NCBI RefSeq assembly: GCF_051401765.1
Contig: NW_027480438.1
Coordinates: 5,208,001 to 5,272,000 of the forward strand
DNA: 64,000 nucleotides
Direction: 5' to 3'
Origin: Calliopsis andreniformis
Taxonomy: Eukaryota; Arthropoda; Insecta; Hymenoptera; Andrenidae
Part shown: positions 40,491 to 54,832 of the stretch, piece by piece
How the letters are laid out: the number at the start of each line of letters is the position of its first letter
How positions within the stretch are numbered: position 1 is the stretch's first letter
Made by a program: the position numbers and the translations under genes
Notes under the pieces: model-generated
The model's database searches: none
What the model saw: only the letters and a program-made list of their open reading frames with translations
What the model was told of the DNA's origin: nothing

Positions 40491-40576
40491 TCCTCAATCT
40501 TCAATCCTCAGTCCCCAAACCTCAATCTTCAATCCTCAATCCTCAATCCTGAGTCCTCAACCTTCAGCACTCAGTC

Positions 40577-40716
40577 TTCAACAATCAGTTGTCAATCCTC
40601 AATCCTCAATACAACATCACCAATGCACAGTTTTCAATACTCAATACTCAATCTGCAATCTTCAAATCTCTATCCACAAGCATCAATTCTCATCACTCAA
40701 CCCTCAACCCTCCGTC
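40577..40716 (+). repeat. Cassette A2
   Basis: It has CACCAATGCACAG and CACAAGCATC, so it resembles 25,403 more than 28,123. It is preceded by CTGAGTCCTCAACC. Confidence 0.85.
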
Positions 40717-41178
40717 CCCAATCCTCAATCTTCAATCCTCAGTCCTCAATCTTCAATCCTCAATACTCAGTCTTCGACCCTCAATCTTCAATCCTCAATC
40801 CTCAATCCTCAATCCTCATTCCTCAATCCTCAACACCCAATCCTCAATCTGCAATCCTCAATCCTCAATCCTCAATTCTCAATGCTCATTCCTCAATGCT
40901 CAAACCTCAAACATCAATACTCAACCCTCTGTCCTCGTCCGCAATCCACAACCCTCAATCCTCAATCCTGAATCTTCAATCATCAATATTCAATCTTCAA
41001 TCCTCAGTACTCAATCCTCTATCCTCAATCCTCAATCCTGAATGTTCAATCCTCAATACCCAATCCTCAATCTTCAATCCTCAGTACTCAATCCTCAATC
41101 CTCAATCCTCGAATCCTCAGTCCTCAAACCTCAATCCTGAATCCTCAATCCTGAAACCTCAATCTTCAGCCCTCAGTC

Positions 41179-41318
41179 CCCGACGATCAATTGTCAGTCC
41201 TCAATCCTCAATAGAATATACCCAATTCGCAGTTTTCAATACTCAATCCCCAATCTTCAATTTTCAAATCTCAATCCACAAACGTCAATTCTCATCACTC
41301 AACGCTCAACACTCAGTC
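41179..41318 (+). repeat. Cassette A3
   Basis: It starts CCCGACG for CTCAACA and has TTCAATTTTCAAATC and AAACGTCAATTC. Confidence 0.85.
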
Positions 41319-41465
41319 CCCAATCCTCAATCTTCAATGCTCAATCCTCAATCCTCAATCCTCAAACCTCAATCTTGAATCCTCAATACTCAATCTTCAA
41401 TCCTCAATCCTCAATCCTCAATCCTCAATCCTCAATCCTCAATCGTCAATCTTCAGCCCTCAGTC

Positions 41466-41605
41466 CTCAACAATCAGTTGTCAATCCTCAATCCTCAATA
41501 CAACATCATCAATTCACAGTTTACAATACTCGATACTCAATCTGCAATCTTCAAATCTCTATCCACGAACATCAATTCTCATAACTCAACCCTCAACACT
41601 CAGTC
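41466..41605 (+). repeat. Cassette A2, chimeric
   Basis: The 5' part carries the 28,801-type markers CTCGATACTC and CCACGAAC. The 3' part carries the 27,801-type marker CTCATAACTC and is followed by CTCATTGTTCAG. It also has the private change CAGTTTACAATAC. Confidence 0.85.
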
Positions 41606-41787
41606 CTCATTGTTCAGTCCTCAATCCTCAATTCTCAATATTCAATCCTCAATTCTGAACTTTCAATCCTAATTCCTCAATCCTCAATTCTCAATCCTCA
41701 ATCCTCAATCTTCAATCCTCAGTCCCCAAACCTCAATCTTCAATCCTCAACCCTCAATCCTGAATCCTCAATCTTCAGCACTCAGTC

Positions 41788-41927
41788 TTCAACAATCAGT
41801 TGTCAATCCTCAATCCTCAACACAACATCACCAATGCACAGTTTTCAATACTCAATACTCAATCTGCAATCTTCAAATCTCTATCCACATGCATCAATCC
41901 TCATCACTCAACCCTCAACCCTCCGTC
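41788..41927 (+). repeat. Cassette A2
   Basis: As 35,371, with CATGCATCAATCC in place of CATGCATCAATTC. Confidence 0.9.
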
Positions 41928-42458
41928 CCCAATCCTCAATCTTCAATCCTCAATCCTCAATCCTCAATCCTCAATCCTCAATTTTCAATCCTCAATACTC
42001 AATCTTCAATCCTCAATCCTCAATCCTCAATCCTCAATCCTCAATCATCAATCCTCAACCCTCAATCCTCAGCCCTGAAACCTCAATCCCGAATCCTCAA
42101 TCCTGAATCCGCAAACCTCAGTCCTCAGTCCTCAATCCTCAGACCTCAAGCATCAATACTCAACCCTCAGTCCTCGTCCGCAATCCACAACCCTCAATCC
42201 TCAATCCTCAATCTTCAATCATCAATATTCAATCTTCAATCCTCAATCCTCAATCCTCAATGCTCTATCCGCAATACTCAATCCTCAATCGTCAATCCTC
42301 AATCCTGAATCCTCAACCTTCAATCCTCAATACTCAATCTTCAATCCTCAATCCTCAATCCTCAATCTTCAATCCTCAATACTCAATCTTCAATCCTCAA
42401 TCCTCAATCCTCAATCCTCAATCCTCAATCCTCAATCGTCAATCTTCAGCCCTCAGTC

Positions 42459-42598
42459 CTCAACAATCAGTTGTCAATCCTCAATCCTCAATACAACATC
42501 ATCAATTCACAGTTTTCAATACTCGATACTCAATCTGCAATCTTCAAATCTCTATCCACGAACATCAATTTTCATCACTCAACCCTCAACACTCCGTC
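42459..42598 (+). repeat. Cassette A2
   Basis: As 36,049. Confidence 0.9.
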
Positions 42599-42808
42599 CC
42601 CAACCCTCAATCTTCAATCCTCAATCCTCAATCCTCAATCATCAATCCTCAATATTCAATCCTCAATACTCAATCTTCAATCCTCAATCATCAATCCTCA
42701 ATCCTCAATCCTCAATCCTCAATCCTCAATCCTCAACCCTCAATCTTCAGTCCTGAAACCTCAATCCCGAATCCTCAATCCTGAATCCGCAAACTTCAGT
42801 CCTCAGTC

Positions 42809-42948
42809 CTCAACAATCAATCGTCAATCCTCAATCCTCAATAGAATATCCTCAATTCACAGTTTTCAATACTCAATCCCCATTCTTCAATATTCAAATC
42901 TCAATCCACAAACATAAATTCTCATCACTCAGCCCTCAACACTCAGTC
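42809..42948 (+). repeat. Cassette A1
   Basis: As 36,399; preceded by CAGTCC instead of CAGCCC. Confidence 0.9.
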
Positions 42949-43974
42949 CTCAATCTTCAATCCTCAATACTCAATCTTCAATCCTCAATCCTCAATCCTC
43001 AATCCTCAATCCTCAATCCTCAATCCTCAATCTTCAATCCTCAATACTCAGTCTTCAACCCTCAATCTTCAATCCTCAATCCTCAATCCTCAATCCTCAT
43101 TCCTCAATCCTCAACACGCAATCCTCAATCTGCAATCCTCAATCCTCAATCCTCAATTCTCAATCCTCATTCCTCAATCCTCAGAACTCAAACATCAATA
43201 CTCAACCCTCTGTCCTCGTCCGCAATCCTCAATCCTCAATCCTCAATCCTCAATCCTCAATCCTCAATCCTCAATCCTCAATCCTCAATCTTCAATCCTC
43301 AATACTCATTCTTCAACCCTCAATCTTCAATCCTCAATCCTCTATCCTCATTCTTCAATCCTCAGCACCCAATCCTCAATCTTCAATCCTCAATCCTCAA
43401 TCCTCAATTCTCAATCCTCAATCCTCAAACCTCAGACCTCAAACATCAATACTCAACCCTCAGTCCTAGTCCGCAATCCACAACCCTCAATCCTCAATCC
43501 TCAATCTTCAATCATCAATATTCAATCTTCAATCCTCAATCCTCAATCCTCTATCCTCAATCCTCAATCCTGAATGTTCAATCCTCAATACCCAATCCTC
43601 AATCTTCAATCCTCAATGCTCAATACTCAATCCTCAATCCTCAATCCTCAATCCTCAGTCCTCAATCCTCAATTCTCAATCCTCAATCCTGAATCCTCAG
43701 ACCTCAAACATCAATACTCAACCCTCAGCCCTCGTCCGCAATCCACAACCCTCAATCCTCAATCCTCAATCTTCAGTCATCAATATTCAATCTTCAATCC
43801 TCAATCCTCAATCCTCTATCCTCAATCCTCAATCCTGAATGTTCAATCCTCAATACCCAATACTCAACCTTCAATCCTCAATCCTCAATCCTCAATCCTC
43901 AAACCTCAATCCTCAGTCCTGAAACCTCAATACCGAATCCTCAATCCTGAATCCTCAATCTTCAGCCCTCAGTC

Positions 43975-44114
43975 CTCAACAATCAATTGTCAATCCTCAA
44001 TCCTCAATAGAATATCCTCAATTCACAGTTTTCAATACTCAATCCCCATTCTTCAATCCTCAAATCTCAATCCACAAACATCAATTCTCATCACTCAACC
44101 CTCAACACTCAGTC
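43975..44114 (+). repeat. Cassette A1
   Basis: As 37,565 but with the usual CAATCCACAAACATC. Confidence 0.9.
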
Positions 44115-45735
44115 CTCAATCTTCAATCCTCAATCCTAAATCCTCAATTTTCAATCCTCAATACTCAATCTTTAATTCTCAATCCTCAATTCTCAATCCT
44201 CAATCCTCAATCCTCAATCCTCATTCCTCAATCTACAACCCTCAATACTCAATCTTCAACTCTCAATCTTCAATCCTCAATCCTCTATCCTCATTCTTCA
44301 ATCCTCAACACCGAATCCTCAATCTTCAATCCTCAATCCTCAATCCTCAATTCCCAATCCTCAATCCTCAATCCACAGACCTCAAACGTCAATACTCAAT
44401 CCTCAGTCCTCGTCCGCAATCCTGAATGTTCAATACTCAATACCCGATCCTCAATATTCAATCCTCAGTCCTCAACCGTCAACCCTCAATTCCCAATCCT
44501 CAATCCTCAATTCTCAATCCTCAATCCTCAATCCTCAATCCTCAATCTTCAATCCTCAATCCTCAATCCTCAATTCTCAATCCTCAATCCTCAATCGTCA
44601 ATCCTCAATTCCCAATCCTCAATCTTCAATCCTCAATCCTCAATCTTCATTCCTTAATCCTCAATCCTCAATCCCCAATCCTCAATCTTCAATCCTCTAT
44701 CCTCAATCCTCAATCCTCAATCTCCAATCCTCAACCTTCAATACTCAATACTCAATCTTCAATCCTCAATCCTCAATCGTCAGTCCTCAATCCTCAATCC
44801 TCAATCCTCAATCCTCAATCTTCTATCCTCAATACTCAATCTGCAATCCTCAATTCTCAATCCTCAATCCTCAATCATCAATCTTCAATCCTCAATACTC
44901 AATCTTCAACACTCAATCTTCAATCCTCAATCCTCAATCTTCAATCCTGAATCGTCAATCCTCAATCCTCAATCCTCAACCTTCAATCCTCAATACTCAA
45001 TCTTCAATCCTCAATCCTCATTCCTCAATCCTCAATCCTCAATCCTCAATCCTCAATCTTCAATCCTCAATACTCAATCTTCAACCCTCAATCTTCAATC
45101 CTCAATCCTCTATCCTAATTCTACAATCCTCAACACCCAATCCTGAATCTTCAATCCTCAATCCTCAATCCTCAATTCTCAATCCTCAATCCTCAATCCT
45201 CAGACCTCAAACATCAATACTCAACCCTCAGTCCTCGTCCGCAATCCACAACCCTCAATCCTCAATCCTCAATCTTCAATCATCAATATTCAATCTTCAA
45301 TCCTCAATCCTCAATCCTCTATCCTCAATCCTCAATCCAGAATGTTCAATCCTCAATACCCAATCCTCAATCTTCAATCCTCAATACTCAGTCCTCAATC
45401 CTCAATCCTCAATCCTCAGTCATCAATCCTCAATTCTCATTCCTCAATCCTCAATCCTCAGACCTCAAACATCAATACTCAACCCTCAGCCCTCGTCCGC
45501 AATCCACAACCCTCAATCCGCAATCCTCAATCTTCAATCATCAATATTCAATCTTCAATCCTCAATCCTCAATCCTCTATCCTCAATCCTCAATCCTGAA
45601 TGTTCAATCCTCAATACCCAATCCTCAACCTTCAATCCTCAATCCTCAATCCTCAATCCTCAAACCTCAATCCTCAGTCCTGAAACCTCAATACCGAATC
45701 CTCAATCCTGAATCCTCAATCTTCAGCCCTCAGTC

Positions 45736-45875
45736 CTCAACAATCAATTGTCAATCCTCAATCCTCAATAGAATATCCTCAATTCACAGTTTTCAATACT
45801 CAATCCCCATTCTGCAATCTTCAAATCTCAATCCACAAACATCAATTCTCATCACTCAACCCTCAACACTCAGTC
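45736..45875 (+). repeat. Cassette A1
   Basis: As 21,328 with CATTCTGCAATC. Confidence 0.9.
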
Positions 45876-47035
45876 CTCAATCTTCATTCCTCAATCCTAA
45901 ATCCTCAATTTTCAATCCTCAATACTCAATCTTCAATCCTCAATCCTCAATTCTCAATCCTCAATCCTCAATCCTCAATCCTCAATCCTCAATCTACAAT
46001 CCTCAATACTCAATCTTCAACTCTCAACCTTCAATCCTCAATCCTCTATCCTCATTCTTCAATCCTCAACTCCGAATCCTCAATCTTCAATCCTCAATCA
46101 TCAATCCTCAATTCTCAATCCTCAATCCTCAATCCTCAGACCTCAAACATCAATACTCAACCCTCAGTCCTCGTCCGCAATCCACAACACTCAATCCTCA
46201 ATCCTCAATCCTCAATCTTCAATCATCAATATTCAATCTTCAATCCTCAATCCTCAGTCCTCTATCCTCAATCCTCAATCCTGAATGTTCAATACTCAAT
46301 ACCCAATCCTCCATATTCAATCCTCAATCCTCAACCGTCAACCCTCAATTCCCAATCCTCAATCTTCAATCCTCAATCCTCAATCCTGAATCCTCAATCC
46401 TCAATACCAAATCCTCACTCCTCAATCCTCGATCCTCAATCTTCAATCTTCAATCCTCAATCCTCAATTCCCAATCCTCAATCCTGAATCCTCAGACCTC
46501 AAGCATCAATACCAAACCCTCTGTCCTCGTCCTCAATCCTCAATCTTCTATCCTCAATACTCAATCTTCAATCCTCAATCCTCAATTCTCAATCCTCAAT
46601 ACTCAATCCTCAATCGTCAATCCTCAATTCCCAATCCTCAATCTTCAATCCTCAATCCACAATATTCAATCCTCAATCCTCAACCCTCAGACCACAATCC
46701 TCAATCTTCAATCCTCAATACTCAATTTCCAATCCTCAATCCTCAATCCTCTATCCTCAATCCTCAATCCTGAATGTTCAATCCTCAATACACAATCCTC
46801 AATCTTCAATCCTCAATACTCAATCCTCAATCCTCAATCCTGAATTTTCAATCCTCAATCCTCAATCCTCAATCATCAATCCTCAATTTTCAATCCTCAA
46901 TACTCAATCTTCAATCCTCAATTCTCAATCCTCAATCCTCAATCCTCAGTCCTCAATCCACCACTCTCAATCCTCAGTCCTGAAACCTCAATCCCGAATC
47001 CTCAATCCTGAATCCGCAAACTTCAGTCCTCAGTC

Positions 47036-47175
47036 CTCAACAATCAATTGTGAATCCTCAATCCTCAATAGAATATCCTCAATTCACAGTTTTCAATACT
47101 CAATCCCCATTCTACAATCTTCAAATCTCAATACACAAACATTAATTCTCATCACTCAACCCTCAACACTCAGTC
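47036..47175 (+). repeat. Cassette A1
   Basis: As 22,656 but with ATTGTGAATCC. Confidence 0.9.
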
Positions 47176-47727
47176 CTCAATCTTCAATCCTCAATCCTCA
47201 ATCCGCAATCTTGAATCCTCAATACTGAATCTTCAATCCTCAATCCTCAATTCTCAATCCTCAACACTCAATCCTCAATCGTCAATCCTCAATCCCCAAT
47301 CCTCAATCTTCAATACTCTATCCACAATCCTCAATCCTCGATCCTCAACCCTCAATCTTCAATACTCAATACTCAACCTTCAATCCTCAATCCTCAATCC
47401 TCAGTCCTCAATCCTCAATCCTCAATCCTCAATCCTCAATCTTCAATCCTCAATACTCAATCTGCAATCCTCAATCCTCAATCATCAATCCTAATTCGTC
47501 ACTCCTCAATACCCAATCCTCTATCTTCAATCCTCAATCCTCAATCCTCAATTCCAATCCTGAATCCTCAATCCTCAATCCTCAATCTTCAATCCTCAAT
47601 CCTCAATCCTCAATTCTCAATCCTCAATCCTCAATCCTCAATCCTCAATACTCAACCCTCAATCCTCAGTCCAGAAACATCAATACCGAATCCTCAATCC
47701 TGAATCCTCAATCTTCAGCCCTCAGTC

Positions 47728-47867
47728 CTCAACAATCAATTGTCAAACCTCAGTCCTCAATAGAATATCCTCAATTCACAGTTTTCAATACTCAATCCCC
47801 ATTCTTCAATCTTCAAATCTAAATCCACAAACATCAATTCTCATCACTCAACCCTCAACACTCAGTC
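47728..47867 (+). repeat. Cassette A1
   Basis: As 23,348. Confidence 0.9.
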
Positions 47868-48993
47868 CTCTATCTTCAATCATCAATCCTAAATCCTCAA
47901 TTCTCAATCCTTAATCCTCAATCCTCAATCCTCAATCTTCAATCCTCAATACTCAATCTTCAATACTCAATCCTCAATCCTCAATCCTCTATCCTCAATC
48001 CTCAATCGTCAATCCTCAATTCCCAATCCTCAATCTTCAATCCTCAACCCTCAATCTTCAATCCTCAATCATCAATCCTCAAGTTTCAATCCTCAATACT
48101 CAGTCTTCAATCCTCAATCCTCAATCCTCAATCCTCAATCCTCAATCTTCAATCATCAATATTCAATCTTCAATCCTCAATCCTCAGTCCTCTATCCTCA
48201 ATCCTCAATCCTGAATGTTCAATACTCAATACCCAATCCTCCATATTCAATCCTCAATCCTCAACCGTCAACCCTCAATTCCCAATCCTCAATCTTCAAT
48301 CCTCAATCCTCAATCCTGAATCCTCAATCCTCAATACCAAATCCTCAATCCTCAATCCTCGATCCTCAATCTTCAATCTTCAATCCTCAATCCTCAATTC
48401 CCAATCCTCAATCCTGAATCCTCAGACCTCAAGCATCAATACCCAACCCTCTGTCCTCGTCCTCAATCCTCAATCTTCTATCCTCAATACTCAATCTTCA
48501 ATCCTCAATCCTCAATTCTCAATCCTCAATACTCAATCCTCAATCGTCAATCCTCAATTCCCAATCCTCAATCTTCAATCCTCAATCCACAATATTCAAT
48601 CCTCAATCCTCAACCCTCAGACCCCAATCCTCAATCTTCAATCCTCAATACTCAATTTTCAATCCTCAATCCTCAATCCTCTATCCTCAATCCTCAATCC
48701 TGAATGTTCAATCCTCAATACACAATCCTCAATCTTCAATCCTCAATACTCAATCCTCAATCCTCAATCCTGAATTTTCAATCCTCAATCCTCAATCTTC
48801 AATCCTCAATCCTCAATCCTCAATGCTCAATCATCAATCCTCAATTTTCAATCCTCAATACTCAATCTTCAATCCTCAATTCCCAATCCTCAATCCTCAA
48901 TCCTCAATCCTCAATCCTCAACCCTCAATCTTCAGTCCTGAAACCTCAATCCCGAATCCTCAATCCTGAATCCGCAAACTTCAGTCCTCAGTC

Positions 48994-49133
48994 CTCAACA
49001 ATCAATCGTCAATCCTCAATCCTCAATAGAATATCCTCAATTCACAGTTTTCAATACTCAATCCCCATTCTTCAATATTCAAATCTCAATCCACAAACAT
49101 AAATTCTCATCACTCAGCCCTCAACACTCAGTC
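48994..49133 (+). repeat. Cassette A1
   Basis: As 42,809; lies about 115 bases after a block junction. Confidence 0.9.
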
Positions 49134-50159
49134 CTCAATCTTCAATCCTCAATACTCAATCTTCAATCCTCAATCCTCAATCCTCATTCCTCAATCCTCA
49201 ATCCTCAATCCTCAATCTTCAATCCTCAATACTCAGTCTTCAACCCTCAATCTTCAATCCTCAATCCTCAATCCTCAATTCTCATTCTTCAATCCTCAAC
49301 ACGCAATCCTCAATCTGCAATCCTCAATCCTCAATCCTCAATTCTCAATCCTCATTCCTCAATCCTCAGAACTCAAACATCAATACTCAACCCTCTGTCC
49401 TCGTCCGCAATCCTCAATCCTCAATCCTCAATCCTCAATCCTCAATCCTCAATCCTCAATCCTCAATCCTCAATCTTCAATCCTCAATACTCATTCTTCA
49501 ACCCTCAATCTTCAATCCTCAATCCTCTATCCTCATTCTTCAATCCTCAGCACCCAATCCTCAATCTTCAATCCTCAATCCTCAATCCTCAATTCTCAAT
49601 CCTCAATCCTCAATCCTCAGACCTCAAACATCAATACTCAACCCTCAGTCCTAGTCCGCAATCCACAACCCTCAATCCTCAATCCTCAATCTTCAATCAT
49701 CAATATTCAATCTTCAATCCTCAATCCTCAATCCTCTATCCTCAATCCTCAATCCTGAATGTTCAATCCTCAATACCCAATCCTCAATCTTCAATCCTCA
49801 ATGCTCAATACTCAATCCTCAATCCTCAATCCTCAATCCTCAGTCCTCAATCCTCAATTCTCAATCCTCAATCCTGAATCCTCAGACCTCAAACATCAAT
49901 ACTCAACCCTCAGCCCTCGTCCGCAATCCACAACCCTCAATCCTCAATCCTCAATCTTCAGTCATCAATATTCAATCTTCAATCCTCAATCCTCAATCCT
50001 CTATCCTCAATCCTCAATCCTGAATGTTCAATCCTCAATACCCAATACTCAACCTTCAATCCTCAATCCTCAATCCTCAATCCTCAAACCTCAATCCTCA
50101 GTCCTGAAACCTCAATACCGAATCCTCAATCCTGAATCCTCAATCTTCAGCCCTCAGTC

Positions 50160-50299
50160 CTCAACAATCAATTGTCAATCCTCAATCCTCAATAGAATAT
50201 CCTCAATTCACAGTTTTCAATACTCAATCCCCATTCTTCAATCCTCAAATCTCAATCCACAAACATCAATTCTCATCACTCAACCCTCAACACTCAGTC
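50160..50299 (+). repeat. Cassette A1
   Basis: As 43,975. Confidence 0.9.
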
Positions 50300-51584
50300 C
50301 TCAATCTTCAATCCTCAATCCTAAATCCTCAATTTTCAATCCTCAATACTCAATCTTTAATTCTCAATCCTCAATTCTCAATCCTCAATCCTCAATCCTC
50401 AATCCTCATTCCTCAATCTACAACCCTCAATACACAATCTTCAACTCTCAATCTTCAATCCTCAATCCTCTATCCTCATTCTTCAATCCTCAACACCGAA
50501 TCCTCAATCTTCAATCCTCAATCCTCAATCCTCAATTCCCAATCCTCAATCCTCAATCCTCAGACCTCAAACGTCAATACTCAATCCTCAGTCCTCGTCC
50601 GCAATCCTGAATGTTCAATACTCAATACCCGATCCTCAATATTCAATCCTCAGTCCTCAACCGTCAACCCTCAATTCCCAATCCTCAATCCTCAATTCTC
50701 AATCCTCAATCCTCAATCCTCAATCCTCAATCTTCAATCCTCAATCCTCAATCCTCAATTCTCAATCCTCAATCCCAATCGTCAATCCTCAATTCCCAAT
50801 CCTCAATCTTCAATCCTCAATCCTCAATCTTCATTCCTTAATCCTCAATCCTCAATCCCCAATCCTCAATCTTCAATCCTCTATCCTCAATCCTCAATCC
50901 TCAATCTCCAATCCTCAACCTTCAATACTCAATACTCAATCTTCAATCCTCAATCCTCAATCGTCAGTCCTCAATCCTCAATCCTCAATCCTCAATCCTC
51001 AATCTTCTATCCTCAATACTCAATCTGCAATCCTCAATTCTCAATCCTCAATCCTCAATCATCAATCTTCAATCCTCAATACTCAATCTTCAACACTCAA
51101 TCTTCAATCCTCAATCCTCAATCCTCATTCTTCAATCCTCAACACCCAATCCTCAATCTTCAATCCTCAATCCTCAATCCTCAATTCTCAATCCTCTGTC
51201 CTCAATCCTCAGACCTCAAGCATCAACACTCAACCCTCAGTCCTCGTCCGCAATCCACAACCCTCAATCCTCAATCCTCAATTTTCAATCATCAATATTC
51301 AATCTTCAATCCTCAATCCTCAATCCTCAATTCTCAATCCGCAATACTCAATCCTAAATCGTTAATCCTCAATCCTGAATCCTCAACCTTCAATCCTCAA
51401 CACTCAATCTTCAATACTCAATCCTCAATCCTCAATCCTCAATCCTCAATCCTCAATCCTCAATCCTCAATCCTCAATCCCAAATCCTTAATCCTCAATC
51501 CTCAATTCTCAACCCACAATCCTCAGTCCTGACACCTCAATACCGAATCCTCAATCCTGAATCCTCAATGCTCAGCCCTCAGTC

Positions 51585-51724
51585 CTCAACAATCAATTGT
51601 CAATCCTCAATCCTCAATAGAATATCTTCAATTCACAGTTTTCAATACTCAATCCCCATTCTTCAATCTTCAAATCTCAATCCACACACATCAATTATCA
51701 TCACTCAACCCTCAACACTCAGTC
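51585..51724 (+). repeat. Cassette A1
   Basis: As 20,231, with CACACACATC and ATTATCATC kept. Confidence 0.9.
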
Positions 51725-52674
51725 CTCAATCTTCAATCGTCAATCCTAAATCCGCAATCTTCAATCCTCAATACTCAACCTTCAATCCTCAACCCTCAAT
51801 CCTCAATCCTCAATACTCAATCCTCAATCGTCAATCCTCAATTCCCAATCCTCAATCTTCAATCCTCAATCCTCAATCTTCAATCCTGAATCGTCAATCC
51901 TCAATCCTCAATCCTCAACCTTCAATCCTCAATACTCAATCTTCAATCCTCAATCCTCATTCCTCAATCCTCAATCCTCAATCCTCAATCCTCAATCTTC
52001 AATCCTCAATACTCAATCTTCAACCCTCAATCTTCAATCCTCAATCCTCTATCCTAATTCTACAATCCTCAACACCCAATCCTGAATCTTCAATCCTCAA
52101 TCCTCAATCCTCAATTCTCAATCCTCAATCCTCAATCCTCAGACCTCAAACATCAATACTCAACCCTCAGTCCTCGTCCGCAATCCACAACCCTCAATCC
52201 TCAATCCTCAATCTTCAATCATCAATATTCAATCTTCAATCCTCAATCCTCAATCCTCTATCCTCAATCCTCAATCCAGAATGTTCAATCCTCAATACCC
52301 AATCCTCAATCTTCAATCCTCAATACTCAGTCCTCAATCCTCAATCCTCAATCCTCAGTCATCAATCCTCAATTCTCATTCCTCAATCCTCAATCCTCAG
52401 ACCTCAAACATCAATACTCAACCCTCAGCCCTCGTCCGCAATCCACAACCCTCAATCCGCAATCCTCAATCTTCAATCATCAATATTCAATCTTCAATCC
52501 TCAATCCTCAATCCTCTATCCTCAATCCTCAATCCTGAATGTTCAATCCTCAATAGCCAATCCTCAACCTTCAATCCTCAATCCTCAATCCTCAATCCTC
52601 AAACCTCAATCCTCAGTCCTGAAACCTCAATACCGAATCCTCAATCCTGAATCCTCAATCTTCAGCCCTCAGTC

Positions 52675-52814
52675 CTCAACAATCAATTGTCAATCCTCAA
52701 TCCTCAATAGAATATCCTCAATTCACAGTTTTCAATACTCAATCCCCATTCTGCAATCTTCAAATCTCAATCCACAAACATCAATTCTCATCACTCAACC
52801 CTCAACACTCAGTC
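52675..52814 (+). repeat. Cassette A1
   Basis: As 45,736, sharing CATTCTGCAATC. Confidence 0.9.
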
Positions 52815-54001
52815 CTCAATCTTCATTCCTCAATCCTAAATCCTCAATTTTCAATCCTCAATACTCAATCTTCAATCCTCAATCCTCAATTCTCAATCCT
52901 CAATCCTCAATCCTCATCCTCAATCCTCAATCTACAATCCTCAATACTCAATCTTCAACTCTCAACCTTCAATCCTCAATCCTCTATCCTCATTCTTCAA
53001 TCCTCAACTCCGAATCCTCAATCTTCAATCCTCAATCATCAATCCTCAATTCTCAATCCTCAATCCTCAATCCTCAGACCTCAAACATCAATACTCAACC
53101 CTCAGTCCTCGTCCGCAATCCACAACACTCAATCCTCAATCCTCAATCCTCAATCTTCAATCATCAATATTCAATCTTCAATCCTCAATCCTCAGTCCTC
53201 TATCCTCAATCCTCAATCCTGAATGTTCAATACTCAATACCCAATCCTCCATATTCAATCCTCAATCCTCAACCGTCAACCCTCAATTCCCAATCCTCAA
53301 TCTTCAATCCTCAATCCTCAATCCTGAATCCTCAATCCTCAATACCAAATCCTCAATCCTCAATCCTCGATCCTCAATCTTCAATCTTCAATCCTCAATC
53401 CTCAATTCCCAATCCTCAATCCTGAATCCTCAGACCTCAAGCATCAATACCCAACCCTCTGTCCTCGTCCTCAATCCTCAATCTTCTATCCTCAATACTC
53501 AATCTTCAATCCTCAATCCTCAATTCTCAATCCTCAATACTCAATCCTCAATCGTCAATCCTCAATTCCCAATCCTCAATCTTCAATACTCAATCCACAA
53601 TATTCAATCCTCAATCCTCAACCCTCAGACCCCAATCCTCAATCTTCAATCCTCAATACTAAATTTCCAATCCTCAATCCTCAATCCTCTATCCTCAATC
53701 CTCAATCCTGAATGTTCAATCCTCAATACACAATCCTCAATCTTCAATCCTCAATACTCAATCCTCAATCCTCAATCCTGAATTTTCAATCCTCAATCCT
53801 CAATCTTCAATCCTCAATCCTCAATCCTCAATCCTCAATCATCAATCCTCAATTTTCAATCCTCAATACTCAATCTTCAATCCTCAATTCTCAATCCTCA
53901 ATCCTCAATCCTCAGTCCTCAATCCACCACTCTCAATCCTCAGTCCTGAAACGTCAATCCCGAATCCTCAATCCTGAATCCGCAAACTTCAGTCCTCAGT
54001 C

Positions 54002-54140
54002 CTCAACAATCAATTGTGAATCCTCAATCCTCAATAGAATATCCTCAATTCACAGTTTTCAATACTCAACCCCATTCTACAATCTTCAAATCTCAATACA
54101 CAAACATTAATTCTCATCACTCAACCCTCAACACTCAGTC
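54002..54140 (+). repeat. Cassette A1, 139 bases
   Basis: As 47,036 but one base is lost at about 54,070 (CTCAACCCCATTC for CTCAATCCCCATTC). Confidence 0.9.
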
Positions 54141-54692
54141 CTCAATCTTCAATCCTCAATCCTCAATCCGCAATCTTGAATCCTCAATACTGAATCTTCA
54201 ATCCTCAATCCTCAATTCTCAATCCTCAACACTCAATCCTCAATCGTCAATCCTCAATCCCCAATCCTCAATCTTCAATACTCTATCCACAATCCTCAAT
54301 CCTCGATCCTCAACCCTCAATCTTCAATACTCAATACTCAACCTTCAATCCTCAATCCTCAATCCTCAGTCCTCAATCCTCAATCCTCAATCCTCAATCC
54401 TCAATCTTCAATCCTCAATACTCAATCTGCAATCCTCAATCCTCAATCATCAATCCTAATTCGTCACTCCTCAATACCCAATCCTCTATCTTCAATCCTC
54501 AATCCTCAATCCTCAATTCCAATCCTGAATCCTCAATCCTCAATCCTCAATCTTCAATCCTCAATCCTCAATCCTCAATTCTCAATCCTCAATCCTCAAT
54601 CCTCAATCCTCAATACTCAACCCTCAATCCTCAGTCCAGAAACATCAATACCGAATCCTCAATCCTGAATCCTCAATCTTCAGCCCTCAGTC

Positions 54693-54832
54693 CTCAACAA
54701 TCAATTGTCAAACATCAGTCCTCAATAGAATATCCTCAATTCACAGTTTTCAATACTCAATCCCCATTCTTCAATCTTCAAATCTAAATCCACAAACATC
54801 AATTCTCATCACTCAACCCTCAACACTCAGTC
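54693..54832 (+). repeat. Cassette A1
   Basis: As 47,728 with GTCAAACATCAGTCC. Confidence 0.9.

Larger units (their letters stand above)
41606..44455 (+). repeat. Partial third copy of unit P (about 35,190 to 38,045)
   Basis: Cassettes 41,788, 42,459, 42,809 and 43,975 match 35,371, 36,049, 36,399 and 37,565. The offset is 6,417 at first and 6,410 afterwards, so one heptamer has been lost between them. Substitutions such as CTCAATCCTCATC for CTCAATTCTCATC show that it is older than the P1/P2 duplication or has escaped homogenisation. Confidence 0.8.
44460..48875 (+). repeat. Region II block, second copy (about 19,290 to 24,490)
   Basis: The first part matches at offset 25,170. After a junction near 44,930 it matches at 24,408 and then at 24,380. 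The step from 24,408 to 24,380 is a loss of 28 bases, which is four heptamers. Relative to the source, about 0.75 kb, including the cassette equivalent to 20,231, is missing at the 44,930 junction. Confidence 0.8.
48880..51120 (+). repeat. Duplicate of 42,695 to 44,935
   Basis: Cassettes 48,994 and 50,160 match 42,809 and 43,975 at offset 6,185. A single-base loss at about 50,775 (CAATCCCAATCG instead of CAATCCTCAATCG) changes the offset to 6,184. Confidence 0.8.
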
